Shown here one piece after another: positions 44,647 to 54,800 of a DNA stretch of 60,132 nt. A program made the translations under genes and the position numbers. Below the pieces are notes generated by a model, which was not told where the DNA came from, searched no databases, and saw nothing but the letters and a program-made list of their open reading frames with translations. Each line of letters starts with the position of its first letter. The first letter of the stretch is position 1. Source of the stretch: Bacteroidaceae bacterium (GTDB lineage Bacteria > Bacteroidota > Bacteroidia > Bacteroidales > Bacteroidaceae); NCBI GenBank assembly GCA_024398535.1, contig JAKSIY010000002.1:1-60132 (forward strand), written 5' to 3'.

Positions 44647-46047
44647 ATGAAAAGAATCAGGATATTGATTCCGGCTCTTGTGGTTGCCGGAATGGCAGTA
44701 GCACAGACAACCTATGAGGCTGCGGAAATGCTTGGCACAGACCTGATAGGTTCTGCTAGATATGTGGGAATGGGCGGTGCAATGTCTGCTTTTGGAAATG
44801 ACCTCTCAATCATCTCGAAGAATCCAGCCGGCATAGGTCTCTACACGACAAATGACGTGATGACTACTCTGTCGTTCAGTCAGACAAAGACCTTTGTAAA
44901 CGATTCCTTTGGAAGGGAGAACAAGACAAACTCTCCTGTGAAGGCCGGCTTGGACAATATGGCGTTTGTAATGGTAAATCCACTGAGTGACAAGAGTTCC
45001 CTGAACTTTGCCTTTGCATATCATAAGAACAAGGATCAGAAATATACTATGACCTATAATGATATGATGTCAGATGACCTGGGCTATACTATCTGGAGGG
45101 ACTTTGAGAACAATGTCAGGAGCAGGACAGACCAGTATGATTTCAATGTATCCATGAATGTAAATGACAATGTCTATTGGGGTGTGACATTCGGTATCCT
45201 CTCTTCACAATACAGATCAGATGGATATTTCTATGACTATTACCCAAGACAGACAGATTATCCATCCGTGGTTGATAACTATTCATATGATGGCCATCTG
45301 GACTTTGATGGAGCGGGATGGAACATGACTCTTGGTCTGATCATGAGGTCTCCGACCGGTCATTCAAGACTTGGTTTCTCTGTCCAGACTCCTACTGTCA
45401 TGCATGTAAATACAATGTATGAGGATTTTCTCTATGCCGCAGCTGGCCAGGCTATCAAGCAGGAAGATATCCATCTGCTTCAGGAAACCACATATAACGT
45501 CCGTAATCCTTGGATCTTCAACATTAGCACCGGCTTCAGTGGAGAGCATTCTGCTCTGGGCTTTGAGTATGAGCTGGTTGATGCCAACCAGATGTCCATG
45601 ACCTCAGGACGTTCTAAACTGAGGGATCAGGTCAATGACAAGCTTCTGGCCTATTCAACCTTCAGGGTTGGTTATGAGGCAAATATAGACAAGATGAGTT
45701 TCAGGATCGGTTACAATTCAAGCAGCCCGCTGTTCAGGACTCAGGCCTACAAGTTCCTTGAGGATACAGACTTCAACTACAACAGAAATGACTGCCATTT
45801 CAATAATCTCAAGACTGTAAGGAACATTACCCTTGGTGTCGGATATTGCTCCGCTCCTGGTACAATGGGAGAGCAGTATTACGTTGATGGTGCCTACGTT
45901 TATACCACAAAGCGAAGCGACTTCTCTCTGGGATCTTATCCTGTAGGCATTGACCAGTATGACAGGGTAATCAACTATGACAGCTCAGTCGTTGAATTCA
46001 GCAACAACGGACACAGGTTTGTCCTTTCTGTAGGTTGCTGCTTCTAA
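44647..46047 (+). CDS. FadL/OmpP1-like outer membrane protein
   Basis: A 466-residue protein with signal peptide (1-19, AVAQ) and the N-terminal pattern SARYVGMGGAMSAFGNDLSI followed by NPAGIGLY, typical of the OMPP1/FadL/TodX beta-barrel group in Bacteroidetes. Alternating hydrophobic strands run through the rest, ending in an aromatic residue (VGCCF). Members transport hydrophobic compounds in other bacteria; the substrate here is not visible. It converges on the Gfo/Idh/MocA gene with 7 bp between. Confidence 0.8.
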   Translation: MKRIRILIPALVVAGMAVAQTTYEAAEMLGTDLIGSARYVGMGGAMSAFGNDLSIISKNPAGIGLYTTNDVMTTLSFSQTKTFVNDSFGRENKTNSPVKAGLDNMAFVMVNPLSDKSSLNFAFAYHKNKDQKYTMTYNDMMSDDLGYTIWRDFENNVRSRTDQYDFNVSMNVNDNVYWGVTFGILSSQYRSDGYFYDYYPRQTDYPSVVDNYSYDGHLDFDGAGWNMTLGLIMRSPTGHSRLGFSVQTPTVMHVNTMYEDFLYAAAGQAIKQEDIHLLQETTYNVRNPWIFNISTGFSGEHSALGFEYELVDANQMSMTSGRSKLRDQVNDKLLAYSTFRVGYEANIDKMSFRIGYNSSSPLFRTQAYKFLEDTDFNYNRNDCHFNNLKTVRNITLGVGYCSAPGTMGEQYYVDGAYVYTTKRSDFSLGSYPVGIDQYDRVINYDSSVVEFSNNGHRFVLSVGCCF

Positions 46048-46054
46048 GAAGAAA

Positions 46055-47023
46055 TCAGATTTTCCCCAGAATCTTGTCCATCACCCAGTTTGTGGTGGTG
46101 GCTGAGATTCCGTCGCAGGTACAGATGGATTTGCCATTCAGATGGTCCACGACTGCTTGCACAAGCGGGAACTGCACATGTTCAGGGTTTGGTATGATGA
46201 ATTCATGCCGACCCTTTTCATCATGTAGGGCTATAGGTTCAAATGTGAAGACCGAGAAGCAGATCATACCTTTGTCACCGATAATCTCAATCCTGTCTTC
46301 CTTTGCAGAATCATCGGCTACGAAACACCATGAGCCAGAGCCTACCAGACCTGTCTCAAAACGGAAACATGCGGTGACACTATCCTCTGCATCGTACAGG
46401 CCTGCACGGTTTTCACTTATGCCGTATGCATCGATTATGCATCCGAACAACTCCTGCAGGATGTCAATCTGATGGGGAGCAAGGTCATAGAAATAACCTC
46501 CGCCGGCAATATCCGGGATAACTCTCCATGGAAGATTTGTCCTGTTGTAACTCAGCTCCTTAGGCGGCTGGGCAAATCTGATTTGGACGTTTATGAGCTT
46601 GCCTATCTGCTGGGTAAGTTCCTTTACTTTCAGGAAGTAGGGGAGATATCTTCTGTAGTATGCCACAAAGCATGGAACACCGCGTTCTTCTGAGATCCTG
46701 TTGATTCTCATGCATTCTTCGTAGCTCGATGCCATTGGCTTTTCAATATATACAGGCTTGCCTGCCTTCATTGCCATTATTGCATACGTGGCATGTGATG
46801 ATGGCGGAGTTGCAATGTAAACTGCATCGACATTGGGGTCGTCAATTATGTCAAGCGGGTCTGTGTACCACTTCCTGATTCCGTGTCTTTCTGCGTATGA
46901 GCGTGCCTTTGCTGCGTCACGGCTCATGACAGCTTCAATTGCAGAGCCTTCTGCAAGTCCGAATGCAGGTCCGCTCTTCTTTTCCGTTACTTCACCGCAG
47001 CCGATGAATCCCCATCTGATCAT
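46055..47023 (-). CDS. Gfo/Idh/MocA family oxidoreductase
   Basis: An NAD(P)-dependent sugar-type oxidoreductase of 322 residues. The N-terminal Rossmann motif is GFIGCGEV (residues 5-12), and EKPMASS at 94-100 carries the family's catalytic lysine region. The C-terminal domain contains GGGYFYDLAPHQIDIL. Substrate unknown. It lies 5 bp after the porin gene and is likely the last gene of the DUF4468-J-like-porin transcript. Confidence 0.9.
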   Translation of the reverse strand: MIRWGFIGCGEVTEKKSGPAFGLAEGSAIEAVMSRDAAKARSYAERHGIRKWYTDPLDIIDDPNVDAVYIATPPSSHATYAIMAMKAGKPVYIEKPMASSYEECMRINRISEERGVPCFVAYYRRYLPYFLKVKELTQQIGKLINVQIRFAQPPKELSYNRTNLPWRVIPDIAGGGYFYDLAPHQIDILQELFGCIIDAYGISENRAGLYDAEDSVTACFRFETGLVGSGSWCFVADDSAKEDRIEIIGDKGMICFSVFTFEPIALHDEKGRHEFIIPNPEHVQFPLVQAVVDHLNGKSICTCDGISATTTNWVMDKILGKI

Positions 47024-47028
47024 ATCCT

Positions 47029-49104
47029 TTAATCATAGAAAGTCCAACTCAGGCCAAACTTTACAACCTGTGGAGCCATAGGGTAGTGAGGTGCCCAGAA
47101 AGCATTGCGGTTCTTAAGTGCGCCGTCATTGACGTGATACATCATTACATAGAATCTTACACCTCTGAGGGTGCAGTTCGCATATACATTTGCCAGAGGA
47201 TAACCTCCAACTTTAACTCTGTCATTGCTGTTCTGAAGCACAAACTGTCCTGCGGCAGCAGAATAGTCCGGTGCATAGTACTCAGAAAACCATGTCATGT
47301 CTGCTCCAAGTTCGATGCGCAATTGCTTTGCATATGTGAACTTCAGGTATGCATTGCTGTAAACGTTGAAATCCGGCAGTGGCAAGATATCCTTGTCAGA
47401 AGAGAACTGGTAGGTCAGGCTGTTTTCCCAGTTGAACGGACCCAGTCTGAAATTCTGGTCCAGGTTTATGTTTATTACCTGAAGTGATCCCGATGCCTGG
47501 TTTACAGCTACAGCATGCTTTTTTGCTGCGGCATTGTCAGCCAGATAAGTGTAGTTTCCAATGTTTGCTACTCCAGCCCAAAGTCTGGTTCTTGTCTTTT
47601 CTACATCAAGGATTCCTTCCAGGCGGGTCGTTATCTCCTTGTTCAGGTCTTCACGGTCCCACCAGATGTGCTCTGAGTGATAGTGGCGCATGAAATATGT
47701 AGGATTCTGGGCTTTAAGGGTGGCCTTGCCGGTAAGACTGATATTCTGCTGAAGGAACGGAACGGAAATTCTGGCCTGTCCGTTCAGATCAAAGTCGGCA
47801 AAATCCTCTCCGAGCAATACGGTCTCACCCTGGAACCGCAGTGCTACGTTCTTTCCTGTCTCACGTTCTATGATACCACCCGCTACCAGATTGAATTCGT
47901 TGACTCTCTTGCTGAATTCCCTCTGGATACCGGTCTTCAGGGTATCTGACATTGTGTAGCTCCTGAGTTCGTGCCTTGCGTAGGCCGTCATTCCTGCTAC
48001 AGCCCACTTGCTGAATCCTTCGTGAAGTGACAGACTGATGGTGTTGTCCATGTAGAAATCACGGAACCTGTCAAGAGAGTCTGCTCTCAGATACTGGTTC
48101 TGGTAATAGTTCTCTGGAGTATAGTACGAAATGAATCTTCTCTGCAGGGTTCCGGCCTGGAACGTGTGGGCTGCAGTGCTGACGGTAGTATATTCCGTGT
48201 GGGTAAGAACCGTGTCAGCTATGCTGTCCGTTATAAGAACATTGCGTCTGATGTCCAGACTCTGGACAAGTGAAAACTGTTTCCTTTTCAGATTGTTCCA
48301 GTTGCTGTAAAGGACAACGGGAATATCTTCAGGCGCATATTGCTTCTTTCCCTGGGCCATGGCCTCAGGACGTGTAATGAACCTGTCATCGGTGATACCT
48401 CCGTTCTCTGCTACCTTTATCTCATCAACGTTGAAACTGCCCTGGATGTTGTAGATTTCCCTGTGGTGATAACCATATGCGCGGGCATCGAACATACTTG
48501 TGGACTGGTTGTCATAGCGGCCACGTCCCAGCAGATAGTCCATGTCGATGCCGATTCCGGTATTCTTTCCGAAGTTTGCAGCAAAGTATCCTTTGATATG
48601 TTCCTCGCCGGTCTGCTTGTTTCCTCCCTTGAAATAGGTCAGGTTGACGTGAGGGGTCTTGGTGTCTGTATATCTGAAATCCTGCGGATTCTTTATGAAG
48701 AAGTCATAAGGTGAATCAAATATGAAATCCGCAGCATCCTGACGCTCCATGAAAATTCTGGAGAGTCTTGGAGACCCCATGTTTCCCAGACTGTTGTAGG
48801 TACCTTTCATTCCTTCTGTCATGTGAAGACGGAAGAAATTTGACGGAAGTGTGTCCGGCTCATATGAATCCATAAGTCCAGTCAGCGGATTCATCTTCCA
48901 TTGGGTATAGTCTTTTGGAACGGTACGCTCCACGACGGTTGAATCTTTTACCGGCCTTTCGTCAACATTTCCGGTCAGGCGGCTTGCACTGTTGAAGCCA
49001 TCCATGTTCTGTGACAGCTCGCGCTGGGCATGAACTACCGATGCTGACAGGAATACCGCCAGCAGTACAATCAAAGACCTGATCCTTGACAGGAGTTGCT
49101 TCAT
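47029..49104 (-). CDS. Porin_10-type putative porin
   Basis: A 691-residue outer membrane protein with a Sec signal (about 1-27, VVHAQ). The body is rich in amphipathic beta strands with aromatic residues (SLTYQFSSDKD, YVMMYHVNDGALKNRN) and ends in LSWTFYD, with a near-terminal aromatic as for barrels. It matches the Bacteroidetes putative porin family. I chose ATG 49104, which overlaps the upstream J-like gene by 4 nt (ATGA), over a longer extension lacking a signal peptide at its N-terminus. Confidence 0.85.
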   Translation of the reverse strand: MKQLLSRIRSLIVLLAVFLSASVVHAQRELSQNMDGFNSASRLTGNVDERPVKDSTVVERTVPKDYTQWKMNPLTGLMDSYEPDTLPSNFFRLHMTEGMKGTYNSLGNMGSPRLSRIFMERQDAADFIFDSPYDFFIKNPQDFRYTDTKTPHVNLTYFKGGNKQTGEEHIKGYFAANFGKNTGIGIDMDYLLGRGRYDNQSTSMFDARAYGYHHREIYNIQGSFNVDEIKVAENGGITDDRFITRPEAMAQGKKQYAPEDIPVVLYSNWNNLKRKQFSLVQSLDIRRNVLITDSIADTVLTHTEYTTVSTAAHTFQAGTLQRRFISYYTPENYYQNQYLRADSLDRFRDFYMDNTISLSLHEGFSKWAVAGMTAYARHELRSYTMSDTLKTGIQREFSKRVNEFNLVAGGIIERETGKNVALRFQGETVLLGEDFADFDLNGQARISVPFLQQNISLTGKATLKAQNPTYFMRHYHSEHIWWDREDLNKEITTRLEGILDVEKTRTRLWAGVANIGNYTYLADNAAAKKHAVAVNQASGSLQVININLDQNFRLGPFNWENSLTYQFSSDKDILPLPDFNVYSNAYLKFTYAKQLRIELGADMTWFSEYYAPDYSAAAGQFVLQNSNDRVKVGGYPLANVYANCTLRGVRFYVMMYHVNDGALKNRNAFWAPHYPMAPQVVKFGLSWTFYD

Positions 49105-49511
49105 CTGAAGAGTCTTAGGAGGTATTCTACAATCTTTATGGCAAGTGAGATGCCGCATGCCCAGAAGAATGGGGTTGAACTTCCTCCGGACAGATGCATG
49201 ACATATAGAATGACGGTAATCAGGGCTCCCAGCATGAAAACCATGTTGAGGGCTGTGCGGATATTTGTTATGGTCTCTCTGTTTCCGGAACTGGAAGAGG
49301 TGGTACTCCTTTTGTGCCTGCGGCCAGGTTTGGTGCCGCGAATGTCGTAGTATGCACGCTGTTCCAGGTCCGACAGAATATCATAAGCCTCCTTGAGGCT
49401 GGCCTGCATCTCTGGAGCAGAGTCTGCACATTTCCTGTTGTATGCCACAAGTATCTGCTGTTCGGAAGCAGTCTCCGAAACTCCCAGTCTTTCGTATAAT
49501 TCCTTTGCCAT
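49101..49511 (-). CDS. J-domain-like membrane protein without HPD
   Basis: A 136-residue protein. Residues 4-57 resemble a DnaJ domain (YERLGVSETASEQQILVAYN, then LKEAYDILSDLEQRAYYD), but the HPD tripeptide between helices II and III is missing; the loop reads RKCADSAPE. Without HPD it should not stimulate DnaK ATPase. Two membrane helices follow (about 86-108 and 113-134). It overlaps the porin gene by 4 nt and lies 17 bp after the DUF4468 gene. Start ATG 49511 fits the J-domain alignment. Confidence 0.75.
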   Translation of the reverse strand: MAKELYERLGVSETASEQQILVAYNRKCADSAPEMQASLKEAYDILSDLEQRAYYDIRGTKPGRRHKRSTTSSSSGNRETITNIRTALNMVFMLGALITVILYVMHLSGGSSTPFFWACGISLAIKIVEYLLRLFR

Positions 49512-49528
49512 TGTCCTGGGGTAGGGAA

Positions 49529-50092
49529 TCAATCCATGTAAGTTCCATCAAGGACCTGGCTTATCTGCGAACAGAGATCTTCATACAGGTCAATTGTCTT
49601 GATGCGGAACTTCTTTGTGGTACTTATGAACTTGGTTCCCTTCTTGTTGATTGACTCCTTGTCAGAAATCCAGTCTTCAGCCTTGAATGAGCGTCCGTCA
49701 TAGCGATATGCAATGTCTGACATTGTAACCTTGACACTGTTTCCTTCAACTGAAACCCTGAAGGTATAGCTGATTTCCGATTCGTCAGAGAAGAAGTCTG
49801 TCAGTTTGAAGACCAGCATTTCATTTGATATGAAAGTAAAGGCCTTGTCATCCTTGGACTCCCTGGCAATCTTGGCAGTCTTTACTGTTGGTGGATTGAA
49901 ACGTCCCTTTGCCCATGTGAGCACGGATTCGTATGCATCAGAATTGCCCTGAACATCAAGAGACTTCTGGAATGTGACAATTCCGTTCACCTCTTTTACG
50001 GCACCTTTTCCATACTTTGGGTCTGTAACACTCTGTGCCATGGCTGCGATGCCGAATGCGCAGCAGAGAAGTAATGCAGCTATTTTCTTCAT
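49529..50092 (-). CDS. DUF4468 domain protein, secreted
   Basis: A 187-residue protein with a Sec signal (1-19, AAMAQ) and a body typical of DUF4468: VNGIVTFQKSLDVQG, then VLTWAKGRFNPP, and MSDIAYRYDGR. Members are common in Bacteroidetes and have no known function. ATG 50092 is preferred because the signal peptide begins there. Confidence 0.85.
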   Translation of the reverse strand: MKKIAALLLCCAFGIAAMAQSVTDPKYGKGAVKEVNGIVTFQKSLDVQGNSDAYESVLTWAKGRFNPPTVKTAKIARESKDDKAFTFISNEMLVFKLTDFFSDESEISYTFRVSVEGNSVKVTMSDIAYRYDGRSFKAEDWISDKESINKKGTKFISTTKKFRIKTIDLYEDLCSQISQVLDGTYMD

Positions 50093-50157
50093 AGTTCTGT
50101 TGGTTTTCAAATTCTGATACAAACTTAATACTAATTTTCTAATAAGGTGGGATAAAA

Positions 50158-50191
50158 AAAAAGAAAGGGACAGTAACGTCCCTTTCTTTTT
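50158..50191. terminator. Terminator downstream of the histone-like gene
   Basis: AAAAAGAAAGGGAC (50158-50171) and GTCCCTTTCTTTTT (50178-50191) form a perfect 14-bp stem with a 6-nt loop and A/T tails. On the reverse strand it ends the histone-like transcript before the DUF4468 gene. Confidence 0.85.
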
Positions 50192-50206
50192 GATTTTTTA
50201 GTGAGA

Positions 50207-50377
50207 TTACTTAGCTGCGAGAGATGCCTTGCGGAACTCCTTCATCAGCTTCTCAATTTCAAGAGAGGCCTTGCGTGCACGTGTACCGGCAGCCTTGTTT
50301 CCCTTCTCAACCTGAGCATTTGCATCCTTCTCAAAGCTGGCATAGAGCTCAGCTACGTTCTTCAAAATCTCTTCCAT
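50207..50377 (-). CDS. Small histone H1-like (Hc1-type) protein
   Basis: A 56-residue Lys/Ala-rich protein (MEEILKNVAELYASFEKDAN, then GNKAAGTRARKASLEIEKL). It matches the short Bacteroidetes proteins labelled histone H1-like (Hc1). Likely a DNA-binding nucleoid protein. ATG 50377 fits homologue starts; an in-frame upstream extension crosses the 5' leader. It has its own complete promoter and terminator. Confidence 0.85.
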   Translation of the reverse strand: MEEILKNVAELYASFEKDANAQVEKGNKAAGTRARKASLEIEKLMKEFRKASLAAK

Positions 50378-50433
50378 AGTCAAATGATTATATAGTTTAT
50401 TAGTTAATTGTGTGCTCGTCAAGCAAGTGTGAC

Positions 50434-50464
50434 AAAAGTAGTATAAATGTGAAAAGACGCAAAG
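50434..50464 (-). promoter_or_regulatory. Promoter of the histone-like gene
   Basis: On the reverse strand TTTG (50464-50461), a 19-nt spacer and TACTTTTG (50441-50434) match the Bacteroidetes consensus. Transcription would start near 50427, leaving a leader of about 50 nt. Confidence 0.75.
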
Positions 50465-50514
50465 AAATTGTTTTGTTTTTTAATCAAAATGCCAACAAAT
50501 CCATAAAAAGTTAC

Positions 50515-51840
50515 TTATTCGCCCTCCAAGTACTGTAAAATCTGCCCACTTATCTGAAAGAGAGAGATTTCACAGATCTTTGTGTCATATTGGGCCTGAA
50601 GAAGACTTTCCTCTGCATCGAGCAGTGATTTCTGTGCTTCACGCATCTGTAAACCTGACAGGTCACCGATCATATAGCGTTCGCAGGCAATGGCGTGGTT
50701 CTCTTTTGCCGTAAGCAGATTCTGCTGTTCAAGATCAACCAGCTGCAGGTTGTTCTCATAGGATTGCCATAGGTCCGTCAGGTCAGAACGGAGAGCCAGT
50801 TCAAGATTCTGCCGGTTCAGGCGGGCACTCTCAATATTCAGCTTTGCGTTGCGTGTCTCAGTCTTGTGCTTTCCATCCAGAAGGTTGATTCCGACGGTTG
50901 CTCCAAATCCTGGCCCCCAGTTGTCACGGGTTGAGGATGTACCGCTTCCATAGATATTGTGGGTAAAGCCGTAGGAAGCGTGCAGTCTTAGATATGGATA
51001 GTTCCTGGCTCTTGCAGCCTTGAGGTCCAATTCTGAAATACGGCTGTTGCTCTCTGCCTGAAGAAGGTCAAGGTTGCTCTGAAGCATCAACTCCTCAAGT
51101 GTCTGGTAGCTCTGTACAGGCAGAAGGTCAATTGAGGTGTCCGCTGCTGCAAAGAACTCTGTCAGTTCTTCTCTTGACATGAGCTGGTTCAACTCAATCA
51201 GGGCGGAGCGGACCGCTTCATTCTGTTTCATGCTGCGTGCACTGTCTGAGTTGAAGTCAACCTGTGCCTGCTGAAGATCAAGCCTTGAGTTGCTGCCGAT
51301 GGCGTATCTTTCCTGTACTATCCTGAGCCTTTCCCTTGACAGTGCAACCGCATAGTTCAGGTTCTGCCTGCGCAGTTGTTGCCTGACGTAGTTGTAGTAG
51401 CCCGATGCAATGTCTGCCACGAAATCCTCTACGGCCATTCTTGTCCTGGTCTCACCCTGTCTGTGGAGTTCCTGTAACCTGTCAAGTGTTGACTGCACCT
51501 TGAATCCATTGAAAATGGTCCAGTTGGCAGCAATCTGGGCTGACAGGGTATGGTCAACGACTCCCCGGGTGCTTGATACGTCGCCGGTCTGCCGGTCAGT
51601 CATGTTGCGGTCGTACATGCTGCCGTCATAGCCCCCGGTAAGGTCAAGTGTGGTCATGCCTCCAGCGTTTGCCCAGGTGTCATTATTAGCTGCAACCTCT
51701 TCTGATATGCGGCTCAATCTTATCTGGTAGTTGTTCTGGAGTCCTTCGTCAAGGCACTGTGACAATGTCATGGTCTGAGCGTGAATGCCGATGCCGGTAA
51801 GAATCACGGCCAGACTTGTATGGATTCTGTATGTTTTCAT
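50515..51840 (-). CDS. TolC-family outer membrane efflux protein
   Basis: A 441-residue protein with a signal peptide (1-22, GIHAQ) and two OEP repeats rich in long helices (LQQAQVDFNSDSARSMKQNE; LRDSLTDL-like region). It forms the outer membrane exit duct of the RND pump. Its start overlaps the stop of the pump gene by 4 nt (ATGA), so it is the last gene of an AcrA-AcrB-TolC type operon. Confidence 0.92.
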   Translation of the reverse strand: MKTYRIHTSLAVILTGIGIHAQTMTLSQCLDEGLQNNYQIRLSRISEEVAANNDTWANAGGMTTLDLTGGYDGSMYDRNMTDRQTGDVSSTRGVVDHTLSAQIAANWTIFNGFKVQSTLDRLQELHRQGETRTRMAVEDFVADIASGYYNYVRQQLRRQNLNYAVALSRERLRIVQERYAIGSNSRLDLQQAQVDFNSDSARSMKQNEAVRSALIELNQLMSREELTEFFAAADTSIDLLPVQSYQTLEELMLQSNLDLLQAESNSRISELDLKAARARNYPYLRLHASYGFTHNIYGSGTSSTRDNWGPGFGATVGINLLDGKHKTETRNAKLNIESARLNRQNLELALRSDLTDLWQSYENNLQLVDLEQQNLLTAKENHAIACERYMIGDLSGLQMREAQKSLLDAEESLLQAQYDTKICEISLFQISGQILQYLEGE

Positions 51841-54800
51841 TCCTTTGCTTCCTTCTTTTTTCTGTCAGTTGAAACCAACAGGTATATTGCCGGTACTATG
51901 AACATGGTGAAGAATGTAGAGATAAGCATTCCGCCTACTACGGCAGTTCCCATTGAGATTCTTCCTGCTGCACCCTCTCCGTGGGCGAACATCAGAGGAA
52001 GGAGTCCCAGCATAGTCGAGAAACTTGTCATGAGAATAGGACGTAATCTCTGTACTGCCGCCTGGCTGATGGCGGTAAGACGGTCCATTCCTGCTTCCTG
52101 CTTCTGGTTTGCAAACTCAACGATCAGGATACCGTTCTTGGCTACCAGACCAACCAACATGATGATACCGATTTCACTGTAGATGTTCATGGTCTGATTC
52201 TTGATACACATGAAAACCAGGGCTCCGAAGACGGCCAGTGGAATGGTGATCATGATGATTGCCGGATCCTTGAAACTCTCAAACTGGGCTGCCAGGATCA
52301 GGTAGATCAGCAGAAGTGCAAGTCCGAATGCAATCAGCAGACTGTTAGAACTTTCACGGAAGTTCCTGGAATCACCCGTCAGTGCAGTTCGGAATGTGTC
52401 GTCAAGGGTCTCCTTTGCAATCCTGTCCATCTCATCGATGGCATCGCTGATGGTATAGCCCTGTCCAAGGCCGGCAGAGACTGTTGCAGAGACAAATCGG
52501 TTGAAACGGTACAGCTTAGGCGGAGCTATGTCTTCCTGTAATTCTACAAGGTTCTCCATCTGTATCATCTCTCCCTTGCCGCTGCGCATGTAGATTGACT
52601 TGAGCGCCTGGGTGGTGTTTCTCTGCTGACGGTTGATCTCACCGATGATGTCATATTGCTTGCCGTTCATGTAGAGGTAACCCATGCGCTGGCCGCTCAG
52701 TCCGTACTGGAGGGTCTGGGCTATGTCCCTGGTGTTTACTCCCAGCATGTTGGCCTTCTCTCTGTTGATGTTGATGCGGACTTCCGGTTTTGAGAATTTC
52801 AGGTCAACGTCTGCCATCTGGAATGCCGGGCTGGCGTGAACCTTGTCCATGAATGTAGGAAGGACTTCCTGAAGCTTCTCCATGTTGCTCGCCTGCAGTA
52901 CATACTGTACAGGCATTCCGCCTCGGCCGCTGCTGAACGTTGCCTGCTGCTGTACAAATGAACGGGCATCGTTCTCTTTCTGTACCGCTGCAGTCAGTTT
53001 CTGGGCAACTTCCATCTGCGTGTAGTCACGTTCGGTCAGGTCCTTGAGGGTAATCTGGATGTTTCCCTGTGAACTGAAGACACGTGCCGTGACATACTCT
53101 GCGTCTGGAACTATTGAGTCCACGATGTCGTTGATGGTTTCCGTGTAGTCCCTCATGTACTCATAGGTGACACCCTCTGGGCCGCTTGTCCTAACGGTTA
53201 CCTGTGAACGGTCCTCCAGTGGAGCCATCTCGGCTGGGCGGCGTATCCACATGATGACACAGGCAACGAGTGCCGCAAGCATCGCTGTCAGTGCAACGTA
53301 CTTGAAACGCAGTATGAATGCAAGGCCTTTGCCGTATACGCGGTTCAGTCCTTCAAAGAAAGGTTCTGTTGCGGAGTAGAAACGGCTCTTCTTCTCTCTC
53401 TTGACAAGAATTCTTGTAGAGAGCATCGGTGCCAGTGTCAGTGCCGTGAATGTTGATATGACAATGGTTCCGGCAATCACAAAGCTGAATTCGCGGAAAA
53501 GACGGCCAGTGGTTCCTTCCATGAACACAATCGGTATGAACACTGCAAGCAGGGTGATTGAGGTTGAGATGACTGCAAAGAAAATCTCTGCGGAACCTTC
53601 AATGCCGGCCTCTTTCGGAGACATGCCACGCTCGATGCGGTTGTAGATGTTCTCTGTCATTACAATGGCATCGTCCACCACGAGTCCGACGGATAGGACG
53701 ATTGCCAGCATGGTGAGCACGTTGATTGAGAATCCCAGGATGTACATCACAAAGAACGCACCGATCAGTGCTACCGGGATGACAAGACATGGAATCAGGG
53801 TCACGCGCCAGTCACGCAGGAAGAGGAAAATGATGACAATTACCAGCAGGAATGCCTGGAAGACAGTGTCCTTTACCTCTTTGATTGATGCCCTGATGAA
53901 CTTGGTGTTGTCAAATCCGTATGTGTATGTGACGTCTTCCGGAAGGTCTTTCTTCATGCGCTCCATACGCTCATAGACGTTGTTGGCTATGTCTATGTGG
54001 TTAGCTCCCGGCTGCGGGGTTACCACCACGCTGACCATGGGAACGCCGTTCATCTTCATGTAGCTCTTGATGTCTCTTGCACTGAGCTCTGCCATGCCGA
54101 CATCCCTGAAGCGGATCACACGGTCTCCGTCATGCTTGATAACCAGATTGTTGAACTCGTCAGTAGTATGCAGCTGACCCAGTGTGCGGATTTCAAGCTC
54201 GGTGGTGTTGCCTTCAATTGTTCCTGACGGGAGCTCTACGTTCTCTCTGTCAAGGGCGGTCTTGACGTCAACCGGAGTGATGCCGTATCCGGACATCTTG
54301 ACTGGGTCAAGCCAGAGGCGCATGCAGTATCGCTTCTCACCCCAGATGCTTACGGAACTTACGTCCGGGATGGTCTGGAGCTGTTCTTTCACGACAAGGT
54401 CAGCAAGTTCGCTGATTTCCAGGAGTGAGCGCTTCTCGCTGCCGATTGCAACCATCAGGATAGGGGTCGCGTCGGCATCGGCCTTTGAGACGGTGGCTGG
54501 GTCGCAGTCTCTTGGCAGGAATCGCTGGGCACGTGAAACCTTGTCACGGACGTCGTTGGCCGCGGTCTCAAGGTCAACAGAAAGTTCAAATTCTACGGTG
54601 ATACGGCTACTACCGTACTGGCTGACGCTGGTGAGTGAGCGTATTCCCGGAATACCATTGATCTGCTGCTCCAGCGGTTCGGTGATCTGGTTTTCTATGA
54701 CCTCGGCGTTTGCACCGGGGTAGGAGCAACTCACTGAGATGATAGGGTTGTCCACTGAAGGGTACTCGCGTACACCCAGGTTCATGTAACCGACTACACC

